DNA from: Acidovorax sp. NCPPB 3576
GTDB lineage: Bacteria > Pseudomonadota > Gammaproteobacteria > Burkholderiales > Burkholderiaceae_C
Direction: 5' to 3'
Assembly: GCF_028473605.1 (NCBI RefSeq)
Contig: NZ_CP097267.1
Location: forward strand, 3,154,501 to 3,218,500
Length of the DNA: 64,000 nt
The translations under genes were made by a program, and so were the position numbers. The notes beneath the pieces were generated by a model. The model ran no database searches, was not told the origin of the DNA, and saw only the letters and a list, made by a program, of their open reading frames with translations. Positions 28,612 through 37,721 of this stretch are shown here, piece after piece (the stretch's first letter is position 1; each line of letters opens with the position of its first letter).

Positions 28612-29480
28612 CCCAGATCCACGGCAGCGCTGCTGCACCCTCTCCCGCGCCCGCCATGGGCGCGGACAGGCCCGCCCCGCCCCGCTCCCGGGCCTGGCTG
28701 GCTGCAATGGGGGTGTGCGCGTTGCTGGTGTTCGCCACGCTCGTGGCGCTGGGCAGTTGGCAAGTGGCACGCCGCGCCTGGAAGCTGGATCTCATCGAGC
28801 GCGTGGAGCAACGCATCCATGCCGCTCCCACCGCGCCCCCCTCCCCCGCCGAATGGCAGCGCAGCCCCGATGTGGCGCGCGAATCCGAATACCGCCATGT
28901 GCGCCTGCGCGGCACCTTCGACCACGCCAAGGAGGCGCTGGTACAGGCCAATACCACGCTGGGCGCGGGCTTCTGGGTGGTGACGCCGCTGCGGCAGGCC
29001 AATGGCACCACCGTGCTGGTCAACCGGGGCTTTGTGCCGCCGCAGGCGCGCGACCCCGCCGCACGCACCGCCCCTGCGCCCCAAGGCGAGACCGAGCTGA
29101 ATGGCCTGCTGCGGCTGAGCGAACCCGAAGGCGGCTTTCTGCGGCACAACGATCCCGCCGCCGACCGCTGGTTCTCCCGCGATGTGCCCGCCATCGCCGC
29201 ATCCCGCGGCATTGCGCCCATCGCTCCCTATTTCGTGGACGAGGACGCAGCCCCGCGCTCCGCCAACGTGGCCACGGCCACGGGGGCTTCTGCGGATGCC
29301 CTCGAATGGCCTGTCGGCGGTTTGACAGTGGTGCGCTTTCCCAACAGCCACCTGGTCTATGCCATCACCTGGTACACGCTGGCCCTGATGGTGGCCGCGG
29401 GCGCCTGGTACGTGTGGCGCGACGACCGCAGGCGCCGCCAGCAGCACGCTTCACCCACCGCCGATGCCGCTCTCCTCTGA
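28608..29480 (+). CDS. SURF1 family oxidase assembly protein
   Basis: 290 residues if translation starts at the TTG at 28608 that overlaps the cyoD stop; ATG 28656 (16 codons later) is the alternative. SURF1 topology: one N-terminal helix (WLAAMGVCALLVFATLVALGSWQ), a soluble domain with GFWVVTPLRQANGTTVLVNRGFVP, and a second helix near the C-terminus (LVYAITWYTLALMVAAGAW). SURF1 helps insert haem a into oxidase subunit I. Its position in a quinol oxidase operon matches the Surf1q variant of Paracoccus. Its 3' end overlaps regB by 17 bases. Confidence 0.9.
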   Translation: MTQIHGSAAAPSPAPAMGADRPAPPRSRAWLAAMGVCALLVFATLVALGSWQVARRAWKLDLIERVEQRIHAAPTAPPSPAEWQRSPDVARESEYRHVRLRGTFDHAKEALVQANTTLGAGFWVVTPLRQANGTTVLVNRGFVPPQARDPAARTAPAPQGETELNGLLRLSEPEGGFLRHNDPAADRWFSRDVPAIAASRGIAPIAPYFVDEDAAPRSANVATATGASADALEWPVGGLTVVRFPNSHLVYAITWYTLALMVAAGAWYVWRDDRRRRQQHASPTADAALL

Positions 29481-30801
29481 CGCCTCGGCCGAAAGGCCCG
29501 CGCCGCGCACGCGGGCGGCGGTGGCGGACTCCACCGGGCTCAAGAACCTGCAGCAGCTGATCCAGCTGCGCTGGATCGCCGTGATCGGGCAGCTTTTCAC
29601 CATCGAGGTGGTGCACTACAGCCTGGGCATCATCCTGCCGCTGCAAGCCATGCTGATGGTGCTGGGCGCGCTGGTGGTGTTCAACACGGCCAGCCTGCTG
29701 CGCTGGCGCATCGGCCGCCGGGTGCGCAACGTGGAGCTGTTCTTCGCCATGGTGGTGGACGTGGCCATGCTCACCGCCCAGCTCTACCTGAGCGGCGGCA
29801 CCACCAACCCGTTCGTCTTCCTGTACCTGCTGCAGGTCACGCTGGCCGCCGTGCTGCTGCGCGCGGGCTACACCTGGACCATCGTCGCGATGACGGTGGC
29901 CTGCCTGTGCGGCCTGGCCCTGTTCAGCCGCCCGCTCGCCCTGCCACTGGACCATGACCGGGGGCTGTACAGCCCCTACGTGCTGGGCATGCTCGTGTGC
30001 TTCATGCTCAACGCCGTGCTGCTGGTGATCTTCATCACGCGCATCGGCCGCAACCTGCGCCAGCGCGACGCCCGTCTGGCCACCATGCGCCAACGCGCCG
30101 CCGAAGAAGACCACATCGTGCGCACCGGGCTGCTGGCCTCCGGCGCGGCCCACGAGCTGGGCACGCCGCTGTCCACCCTGGCCGTGATCCTGGGCGACTG
30201 GCGCCGCATGCCCGCCCTGGCGCAGGATGCCGAACTGCAGGCCGAGATCGCCGAGATGCAGGCCCAGGTGCGGCGCTGCAAGACCATCGTGAGCGGCATC
30301 CTGCTGTCGGCCGGCGAGACGCGGGGCGAGGAATCGATGCAGACCACCGTGTGCACCTTTCTCGACCAACTGGCCGAGGAGTGGCGCAGCACGCGGCCGG
30401 TGGGCACGTTCGCCTACGACAACCAGTTCGGCGAAGACCGCCCCATGGTCTCGGATGTCACCCTGCAGCAGATGGTCTTCAACGTGTTGGACAATGCACG
30501 CGATGCGTCGCCGCATTGGGTGGGCCTGGCGGCTGAGCAGGAGGCCGATGCCCTGCTCATCACCGTCACCGATGCCGGCCCCGGTTTCGCCCCGGCCATG
30601 CTGGAGCAGTTGGGCAAGCCCTACCAATCCAGCAAGGGCCGGCCGGGCGGCGGGTTGGGGCTGTACCTGGCCACCAATGTGGCGCGCACCCTGGGTGGCA
30701 CCATCACCGCGCGCAACCGCGCGGCCGGCGGCGCCGCCGTCACGATCACCCTTCCGCTGGCAGCCGTCGCGCTGCAGGAGACCCCGAACCATGGACGCTG
30801 A
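29464..30801 (+). CDS. regB: Redox-sensing histidine kinase RegB/PrrB type
   Basis: 445 residues. Six membrane helices (about 35-205) are followed by the kinase core. Three diagnostic features are visible: the quinone-sensing heptapeptide GGTTNPF at about 111-117; the H-box GAAHELGTPLSTLAVI with phospho-acceptor His about 230; and the redox-active Cys (VRRCKTIVSGIL, about residue 272) that follows the His by about 40 residues as in Rhodobacter RegB. ATP-binding blocks NVLDNARDAS, DAGPGF and GRPGGGLGLYLA complete it. It should respond to quinone redox state and phosphorylate RegA, whose gene it overlaps. Confidence 0.94.
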   Translation: MPLSSDASAERPAPRTRAAVADSTGLKNLQQLIQLRWIAVIGQLFTIEVVHYSLGIILPLQAMLMVLGALVVFNTASLLRWRIGRRVRNVELFFAMVVDVAMLTAQLYLSGGTTNPFVFLYLLQVTLAAVLLRAGYTWTIVAMTVACLCGLALFSRPLALPLDHDRGLYSPYVLGMLVCFMLNAVLLVIFITRIGRNLRQRDARLATMRQRAAEEDHIVRTGLLASGAAHELGTPLSTLAVILGDWRRMPALAQDAELQAEIAEMQAQVRRCKTIVSGILLSAGETRGEESMQTTVCTFLDQLAEEWRSTRPVGTFAYDNQFGEDRPMVSDVTLQQMVFNVLDNARDASPHWVGLAAEQEADALLITVTDAGPGFAPAMLEQLGKPYQSSKGRPGGGLGLYLATNVARTLGGTITARNRAAGGAAVTITLPLAAVALQETPNHGR

Positions 30802-31327
30802 CCGCCTGTTGCTGATCGTGGAGGACGACGAGGCCTTCGCACGCACGCTGGCGCGCTCGTTCGAACGGCGCGGCTACCGCGTGCTGCATGCCGCCAACCT
30901 GCCCGAGGTGGAAGCCCTGCTGGACGCACACAAGCCCGGCTACGCGGTGGTGGACCTGAAGCTCAAGGGCGAGGCCTCGGGCCTGGCCTGCGTGCAGAAG
31001 CTGCACTCCACCAACGAAGACATGCTCATCGTCGTGCTGACGGGCTTTGCCAGCATTGCCACTGCTGTGGAAGCCGTGAAGCTCGGCGCCTGCCACTACC
31101 TGGCCAAGCCCTCCAACACCGACGACATCGAGGCCGCCTTCGGCCTGACCGAAGGCAACATCGAGGTGGAATTGACCAACCGCTCCAGTTCGATCAAGAC
31201 GCTGGAATGGGAACGCATCCACGAAGTGCTGGCCGAAACCGGTTTCAACATCTCCGAAACCGCGCGGCGCTTGGGCATGCACCGGCGCACCTTGGCCCGC
31301 AAGCTGGACAAGCGCCGCGTGAACTGA
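30791..31327 (+). CDS. regA: Response regulator RegA/PrrA/ActR type
   Basis: 178 residues from ATG 30791, overlapping regB by 11 bases. Receiver domain with acidic Asp12/Asp13, phospho-acceptor Asp55 (AVVDLKLKG), switch Thr (VLTGFAS) and Lys (YLAKPSN). A linker leads to a Fis-type helix-turn-helix at the C-terminus (NISETARRLGMHRRTLARKLDK). With RegB it controls respiration genes in other proteobacteria; the cyo operon just upstream is the obvious target. Confidence 0.94.
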   Translation: MDADRLLLIVEDDEAFARTLARSFERRGYRVLHAANLPEVEALLDAHKPGYAVVDLKLKGEASGLACVQKLHSTNEDMLIVVLTGFASIATAVEAVKLGACHYLAKPSNTDDIEAAFGLTEGNIEVELTNRSSSIKTLEWERIHEVLAETGFNISETARRLGMHRRTLARKLDKRRVN

Positions 31328-31489
31328 GCCCGTTGCCTGCAACGGTGGTGCGCTGCCAAAGTGCGAAGGCGGGCAGAGGTACGCTGGACACCGAGGGGCC
31401 TGGCTGCAGTCTGTTGCAAAATTGCAAGGCACGGCAAATGCCGCCATTCAGGGCATGGACAGACCGCCGGCATCCACGGGAGGAAATAC

Positions 31490-32038
31490 ATGAAGCGATA
31501 TGAAAAGGCACGCCTTGCCACCAGCGCCATGCTCGCCATGGCGTTCGTTTTTCCCGTTCGCGCAGAGGAAGAATTGCGCAACTGGGGCAACGATCCCTTC
31601 TTTCAGGTGTCCCGCGCGGTGGCGAACTGCCCGCAACCGCTGGGCCCGCTGCTGACGCAGCAGGAATGGCAGCGCGAGGAACACTACCGCGCCGAACGCG
31701 GCAACAGCTGCTACATCCAGGGCACCTGCCGGCTCTCCAGCGGCTACCGCTATGACAGTGAAATCAACGAAGCGGTGAAACGCCGCCTCACCCACATTGC
31801 CGACCAGACACAGTGGGAAAGCAAATCGACACTCTGGCTCATGCTCCAGCGGCGGATCATCTACGTGCAGGGCTGCGTGACCGCCGACTTCGACCGGCAA
31901 GCCTTCGTGAAGCAATTGGCAGAGACGGCAGACGTGGTCACGGTGATCGACCAAATGGCCGTGCTGGGGCCGCCGGACGCCATCCGGTATCCCTTGGCGC
32001 CGCCAGCAAAATCCCCTGCCGCTGCGGCGAAACCCTAA
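31490..32038 (+). CDS. Secreted BON-like domain protein
   Basis: 182 residues with a strong ribosome binding site (GGGAGGAAA) and an N-terminal signal peptide (cleavage probably after VRA-EEE, about residue 25). The mature part has a Cys pair region (NSCYIQGTCRLSSGY) and a C-terminal segment (VKRRL...RRIIYVQGCVTADFDRQAFVKQLAETADVVTVIDQM) that resembles a BON domain, found in OsmY-like periplasmic proteins. Precise role unknown. Confidence 0.7.
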   Translation: MKRYEKARLATSAMLAMAFVFPVRAEEELRNWGNDPFFQVSRAVANCPQPLGPLLTQQEWQREEHYRAERGNSCYIQGTCRLSSGYRYDSEINEAVKRRLTHIADQTQWESKSTLWLMLQRRIIYVQGCVTADFDRQAFVKQLAETADVVTVIDQMAVLGPPDAIRYPLAPPAKSPAAAAKP

Positions 32039-32840
32039 GCCTCAAACCCACATTTTTGCCATCCCGGGGGGGCTGCAGCCGCTCCATCCAGGGCTCTTCC
32101 ACCAAGCGCGCGTGTGGGCCCGTCAGCCTGCGGCTGTCCAGCAAAAGCACACGCGCCGCCTCAAAGCATTGGAGCGGCGCCCCCCATCCAACTCGGGGCC
32201 GCGAACCCCAAGCGCCGCCATTCTGATGCACCTTTCGCATCGGGATCGGGCTGCCCTTCCCAGGGCCTCGAAGCCGAGCAAAGTGCGCTCAGCCCTCTTC
32301 CCCATCGCACCGATCCACCCACAAAAAATCCTTGATGGCAGGTCGGGCATGGCGCCTCAGGCAGGGCAATCCAGCAAATCGGCGGCGGGCGAATCTGTGG
32401 CCCGGATGCGCTGACCCCCATATTTCTGGCGGGAAAAGCAAGCCGAATGGCTGAGCAAATTGCATACCGAATGGGATATCCATCGCCAGATTCGCTAACA
32501 AATCCAAAAGAGGCGACCAGTCATGCACTGAACTGGCCTGGCTTTTATAGCAAAGGCAAACAGACAATTTGCCAATCAGTTACCGAAACATTAAATTACA
32601 TTTAATACAAATAAAGAGCAAACAAAGCATCGACAAGCAAACCTGTTTTTTTACAAACTGGGCCTGCAACACAAACCCCCGAAAAATAAGATCAGCCAAA
32701 AGCACGGGATCGGGGATCTTCAGAAAACCATGGAATGCATTAATCTGCTGGGATTACTCCCAGTGGGGCGAAGCTTTCCCGCTCGTTTTCAAAACGGTAT
32801 TGATCCGCTTTGAAGCCGCCAAAGGCATGGTTTTTAGAAA
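32039..32840. other. 802 bases without a convincing gene; AT-rich leader of the NRPS cluster
   Basis: The left half (to about 32420) has ordinary GC content but no supported frame. From about 32430 to 32840 the sequence becomes clearly AT-rich (for example ttaaattacatttaatac near 32591), in sharp contrast to the neighbours, and the low GC continues into the first 250 codons of the NRPS gene. Likely promoter region of the cluster and probably foreign in origin; no specific operator or promoter could be assigned. Confidence 0.55.
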
Positions 32841-35800
32841 ATGGAAAACAACACTGGGGAATTTCCAATGCAGGTGGAATCAAGCAGTTTGTCGATCGCT
32901 ACTGAGAACGCCCGCCTCGAACCGTTCGAGGTTTCAATAAAACCCGCAGAAAACCATCCGGACAAAGCAGCGGCAGGTGCCGCGTACTCCCTTGGCAGCC
33001 ACGTTCTGGGACAGTACTCGCGCCCTGCCGACGCCCTGCCGGATGGCGAAGCGCGGGTCGGCCTGAGGGCATTGGCGGCAGTGGCCGCCTTCGAGTTGTG
33101 CGATCGGCTCGATCTGCAGCTGCCAGTGGCGGTCCTCGACTTTTGGCGCTCCGGGCGCATGCTGGGCCAATCGGGCTTTGCGGTCCAGCCGGCCCCCCCT
33201 TTGCCGGTGTTCCGTGCGTGCTGGCCCGCCGATGTGGACGGGCACTGGCGGCAATGCCCTGCAACCCAAACCGGTGCATTGCTCGATTTATCAGAAGCAA
33301 CGCCCGAAAACGGTGCATTAATGGTGCAACTGGCGGATCACGCTGCAGAAATAGACATCGGCAGTGCCAAGATTCTCATCCATTGCCAACTGGGAAATGG
33401 GGTCGCGTCGGCCATCGTCATTGCCGAGGCCGGCGATTTTGCGGCACCGGCCTGCAATGCCATCGCGGAGATTTACCTGGAAATTTTATGCACCATGATG
33501 GCGGATGAAAATATTTCCGCGTCACAGGCCGCAGGCATTGGAACCGCATCGCTGCAATATGCCCTGAATATTCTTTCGGGCCATTCCCATGAATATGGGC
33601 CATTCATCCCGATTCCCTATCTGCTGGAACAATCGGCACAGCGCCACGGCAACGATGTAGCGTACTTGTTCGGCAATTCGGCCCTCACTTACCGGGAGTT
33701 CGACGGCAAGGCCAATGCATTGGCCAGTGTGCTGGCAGCCCGGGGGGTCGGGCCCGCGGCACCCGTGCCGGTGCTGATGGGCAATGGCCTGGAACTGCCC
33801 GTGTGTTACTTCGCCCTGATGAAGCTGGGCGCCGCCTTCGTTCCGCTCGACCCCGGCTGGCCGGTGGAGCGACGGCTGCAAGCCCTGGAGGCACTGAACG
33901 GCCCTGCCGTGCTTTGCACCGACCTGTCTGCCGTGCCGACGGGCCACCAGGGCCGGGCGCTGCGGGTTGACATCGATCGTCTCGACGGGGCTTCGGCCGC
34001 ACCGATCCAGGCACGCATCGCTCCGGAGCAAGCCATCTACGGCATCTTCACTTCCGGCACCACCGGCCGGCCGAAGTGCGCGATGAACAACCATGGCGGA
34101 CTGGCCAATCGGTTCCAGTTCATGACACGCTATTTCCATCGCGATGGCGGCATCCGGCGCGTGCTGCAGAACACCCGCCACACGTTCGACTCTTCGGTAT
34201 GGCAGCTATTTTGGCCGCTGACGGCCGGGGGCACCACCGTCATTCCGCAAGAGGGTGCCCACCTCGACCTCGAATGCACGGTGGAGACCATTGCCCGGCA
34301 CCGCGTCGATATGACGGATTTCGTGCCCAGCGTGTTCAACCAGCTGGTGGTGCTGGCGGAGCACAGCGATGGGGTCCGCCACCGGCTCGCCACGCTGCGC
34401 GAACTGGTGGTCGGTGGCGAGGAGATCACGCCCCAGATGGTGCACCGTCTGCGCGCCATCCTGCCCGAGCTTCGCATCACCAATGCCTACGGTCCGACGG
34501 AAACATCGATCGGCATGGTGTTCCATCCGGTGGAGGATGCCGATGGGCTGTCCATCCCGCTGGGGCGGCCGATCGACAACTGCCATGTCGTTGTCGTGGA
34601 CGCGGCGCTGCGGCCCTTGCCGCCTGGCGCCCGGGGTGAACTGCTGGTCGGCGGTGTGTGCGTGGGCAACGGCTACCTGGACGATGCGGTTCGGACCGAG
34701 GCAGCCTTCGTGGACAACCCGTTTGCCGCCATCGCCGGGGCCAAGCTCTACCGCACTGGCGATCTTGGCTATTTCGACAGCCTCGGCCGGCTGCGATTTT
34801 CGGGGCGCAGGGATTTTCAGGTGAAGGTCGGCGGGGTGCGCATCGAGCTGGGCGAGATCGAAAGCGCCGCAGAGCAGTGCCCAGGCGTCACCCAAGCCAA
34901 AGCGATGACCGTGGGCGAAGGCGACGAACGCGCGCTGGCCCTGTTTGCCGCGGGCGACCGGCGCCTGACGCGCGATGCCCTCGCCTCGCACCTGCGCAGC
35001 GCGCTGCCACGCCATACCGTGCCGCGCCACATCGTGGTGCTCGCCGAGATGCCGACCACCGACAACGGCAAGCTGGACCGCAAGGCGCTGCTGAACCGCC
35101 TGGACCAACCAGCCCCGGCCGCGCAGCCGGACGAGGCCCGGCCGCAAGACTGGAACGCACCGCTGGCCGATGCCGTGCTTGCGGCCTTTCGGACGCAATT
35201 GCGCCAGCCTTCGTTGGGGCCTGACGATGCCTTTTTCGACCATGGGGGCGATTCGCTGCAGGCGGTGTCGCTGATCGTGTCGCTGGAAAAACGCTTCGGC
35301 GTGCCCGTGCGCATCGCCGAGCTGATGCGGCAACCCACCGCACGGCAGATCGCCGCCTGCATTGCCGCGAAACAGGGCCATGCAGCGGCCTGCAACGCCG
35401 ACGGGCCCGACGAATCCGCCATGGAACACGACGCCGCGCTGTCGCCGGGATGGGTTGCGGCGCACTGGTCGGGCGACGCCGCCCCGCAGCTGCCGTCGAG
35501 CATCTTCATGACGGGTGCCACGGGCTTCGTCGGAGGCCACCTCGTCCACGAGATCCTGACCAGCGACCCGACCGCGACGGTACACGCCCTGTGCCGATAC
35601 ACCGGCGATGCCCAAGTGGCATTGCACGAGGCCCTGCAGCGCCAGGGCCTGTGGCGGCCCGACTTTGCCGCACGGCTGATGGCCGTACCGGGCGACCTGG
35701 GCCAGCCGGCCTTCGGCCTGAACGCGGCAACCTGGGGCCGGCTCTCGCGGGACTGCGATGCCGTGCTGCACTGCGGTGCCATGGTCAACTTCCTGTACGA

Positions 35801-36638
35801 CTACGGGGCCCACCGCGCCACCAACGTGCTGGGCACGAAAGAGGCCCTGCGACTGGCGCTGGAGGGCCGCGCCAAACCGCTGCATCACATCTCCACACTG
35901 GGAACGCTGGACCGGCACGCCGCGCTGCAGCCGGCGCCGCTGGCCGAGGACTTCGACCTCGCCCAGGGCGTGCGGCCTGTCAGCGGCTACAGCCGCTCCA
36001 AATGGGTGGCCGAGCGCCTGCTCGATGCCGCTCGCCAACAAGGCGCCCTGGTGTCGATCTACCGGCTGGGCGAGGTCATGCCGGCAGCAGCCGAGGGCAC
36101 GCTCCAGCGGCCCAACGAGCGCGCGCTGACCCACTTTCTGCTGGCCGCCATCGCGCACCTGGGTGTCCGGCCCGCCACCGAGATCGTGTCCGACTGGTCG
36201 CCGGCGGACTACGTTGCGCGCCGCGTGGCCCTGGCGATGCGCTCGCCCCAGGCATGGGGCCGCACCTTCCACCTTCTGCATCCCCAACGCGTGGCGTTTC
36301 AGACGGTATTCGAAGGCGCTGGAGCCGCCATGCCCCAGGTGTCCTGCACGGCCTGGGTCGAGCGGCTCGATGCAGCCATGGCTGCGGGAGCGCCCCGCGC
36401 GCTCGCACTGCTACGCAGCCTGCTGCCCGCCGAAGGCGACGAGCAGGCCTTTGCACGCGCCCTCAGCGGACTGCTGACCGACAACCCCCGCCTGTTCCGC
36501 CGCGACGCGTGCACGGCGCTGGAGCAGTCCATGGCACGGGGGGACGATGGAGCGCTGGCTGCCTCCGTAGGCCGCTACGCGCGGCAATTGCTCGAGTCGT
36601 CATCGAAGGCGCGGACGCAGGCGGGCACCGCAGGCTGA
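32841..36638 (+). CDS. Single-module NRPS: unassigned N-terminus, adenylation, carrier and thioester-reductase domains
   Basis: 1265 residues. Residues about 1-250 match no domain I recognise (no HHxxxDG of condensation domains). The adenylation domain (about 255-750) has IFTSGTTGRPKCAMNNH, a FDSSVWQLFWPL pocket helix, LVVGGEEIT, NAYGPTETSIG, YRTGDLGYFD and the lysine in TDNGKLDRKAL. The carrier domain (about 775-850) has DAFFDHGGDSLQAV with pantetheine Ser805. The reductase domain (about 885-1265) has the NAD(P)H motif TGATGFVGGH and YSRSK, and would release an aldehyde. By-eye alignment to GrsA gives pocket residues D,S,W,D,L,V,A,I,G,K; substrate unpredicted. ATG 32868 is a possible start with a better ribosome binding site (CTGGGGA). 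Confidence 0.9.
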   Translation: MENNTGEFPMQVESSSLSIATENARLEPFEVSIKPAENHPDKAAAGAAYSLGSHVLGQYSRPADALPDGEARVGLRALAAVAAFELCDRLDLQLPVAVLDFWRSGRMLGQSGFAVQPAPPLPVFRACWPADVDGHWRQCPATQTGALLDLSEATPENGALMVQLADHAAEIDIGSAKILIHCQLGNGVASAIVIAEAGDFAAPACNAIAEIYLEILCTMMADENISASQAAGIGTASLQYALNILSGHSHEYGPFIPIPYLLEQSAQRHGNDVAYLFGNSALTYREFDGKANALASVLAARGVGPAAPVPVLMGNGLELPVCYFALMKLGAAFVPLDPGWPVERRLQALEALNGPAVLCTDLSAVPTGHQGRALRVDIDRLDGASAAPIQARIAPEQAIYGIFTSGTTGRPKCAMNNHGGLANRFQFMTRYFHRDGGIRRVLQNTRHTFDSSVWQLFWPLTAGGTTVIPQEGAHLDLECTVETIARHRVDMTDFVPSVFNQLVVLAEHSDGVRHRLATLRELVVGGEEITPQMVHRLRAILPELRITNAYGPTETSIGMVFHPVEDADGLSIPLGRPIDNCHVVVVDAALRPLPPGARGELLVGGVCVGNGYLDDAVRTEAAFVDNPFAAIAGAKLYRTGDLGYFDSLGRLRFSGRRDFQVKVGGVRIELGEIESAAEQCPGVTQAKAMTVGEGDERALALFAAGDRRLTRDALASHLRSALPRHTVPRHIVVLAEMPTTDNGKLDRKALLNRLDQPAPAAQPDEARPQDWNAPLADAVLAAFRTQLRQPSLGPDDAFFDHGGDSLQAVSLIVSLEKRFGVPVRIAELMRQPTARQIAACIAAKQGHAAACNADGPDESAMEHDAALSPGWVAAHWSGDAAPQLPSSIFMTGATGFVGGHLVHEILTSDPTATVHALCRYTGDAQVALHEALQRQGLWRPDFAARLMAVPGDLGQPAFGLNAATWGRLSRDCDAVLHCGAMVNFLYDYGAHRATNVLGTKEALRLALEGRAKPLHHISTLGTLDRHAALQPAPLAEDFDLAQGVRPVSGYSRSKWVAERLLDAARQQGALVSIYRLGEVMPAAAEGTLQRPNERALTHFLLAAIAHLGVRPATEIVSDWSPADYVARRVALAMRSPQAWGRTFHLLHPQRVAFQTVFEGAGAAMPQVSCTAWVERLDAAMAAGAPRALALLRSLLPAEGDEQAFARALSGLLTDNPRLFRRDACTALEQSMARGDDGALAASVGRYARQLLESSSKARTQAGTAG

Positions 36639-36694
36639 TCCCATCGGTTTCTTGGGTTCTTGGTTTCTTTCTTTGTTCGACAGGAGTGGGAGCG

Positions 36695-37678
36695 ATGCAA
36701 TATCGACGGATGGGCCGGCTCGGCTGGCAGGTGAGCGAAGTGGGCTACGGCATGTGGGGGATCGCGGGAGGTCCGGGCAACTTCACGGGCGCCAACTATG
36801 AAACGGCCCCGCACTGCCTGGAACGCGCGGTGGAGCTGGGCTGCAACTTCTTCGACACCGCCTGGGTGTACGGCCGAGGCATCAGCGAGCAGATGCTGGG
36901 CCGCCTGCTGCGCGCACACACGGGCGAGCGGCTCTACGTGGCCACGAAGATCCCTCCGAAGAACCGCGAATGGCCACCGCGTCCCGGCGACCGGCTGCAG
37001 GACGTGTTTCCGGCCGATCACATCCGCGAATTCACGATGAAGAGCCTGGAGAACCTGGGCACGGATCGCATCGACCTGATGCAGCTGCATGTCTGGGAAG
37101 ACCGCTGGGCCGAAGAAGAAGAGTGGCAGCGCGCGCTGGGGGACCTGCGCGCCGAGGGGCTGATCGAGGGCATCGGCATCAGCGTCAACCGCTGGGAGCC
37201 GGAAAACTGCCTGCGGGCCATCGACACCGGACTGATCGATGTGATCCAGGTGATCTACAACCTCTTCGACCAGGCCCCCGAAGACCGCCTGTTCCAGGTG
37301 GCGGCAGACAAGGACATCGGCATCATCGCGCGGGTGCCCTTCGACGAGGGCGGGCTGACGGGCACGCTGTCGCGCGACACGGTGTTCCCGGCCGAGGACT
37401 GGCGATCGACTTACTTCGGACCGGAAAACCTGCTTCCCACCGTGGAGCGCGCGGAGCGGCTCAAGGCACTGCTGCCCGAGGGCATGGCCCTGCCCGAGAT
37501 GGCATTGCGCTTCATCCTGCACCACGCGGCCGTCTCGACGGTGATTCCCGGCATGCGCCAGCTGCGCAATGTCGAGGCCAACCTGGGCGCGAGCGACGGG
37601 CGCACGCTGGAGGCTCCCTTGCTGCAGTCGCTGCGTGCGCACCGCTGGGACCGCTCACCCACCGCGTGGTCCCAATGA
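36695..37678 (+). CDS. Aldo/keto reductase
   Basis: 327 residues with an AGGAG site before ATG 36695. All four catalytic residues of the superfamily can be placed: Asp54 and Tyr59 (FFDTAWVYGRG), Lys85 (YVATKIP) and His132 (MQLHVWED). A TIM-barrel NADPH enzyme, nearest in look to the broad AKR11/YajO-like group. Placed directly after the NRPS reductase, it may reduce the released aldehyde to an alcohol, creating the hydroxyl for sulfation; this step is inference. Confidence 0.92.
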   Translation: MQYRRMGRLGWQVSEVGYGMWGIAGGPGNFTGANYETAPHCLERAVELGCNFFDTAWVYGRGISEQMLGRLLRAHTGERLYVATKIPPKNREWPPRPGDRLQDVFPADHIREFTMKSLENLGTDRIDLMQLHVWEDRWAEEEEWQRALGDLRAEGLIEGIGISVNRWEPENCLRAIDTGLIDVIQVIYNLFDQAPEDRLFQVAADKDIGIIARVPFDEGGLTGTLSRDTVFPAEDWRSTYFGPENLLPTVERAERLKALLPEGMALPEMALRFILHHAAVSTVIPGMRQLRNVEANLGASDGRTLEAPLLQSLRAHRWDRSPTAWSQ

Positions 37679-37721
37679 AGGCGCCGTCCGGCCGTTCTCC
37701 TTTCCACTTCCGGAGCCCTGC

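Noticed and set aside
37600..37678. QSLRAH near the C-terminus of the aldo/keto reductase as an encapsulin cargo tag
   Set aside because: It superficially resembles the SLR part of family 1 tags, but lies within the conserved last helix of the reductase and is followed by further residues.
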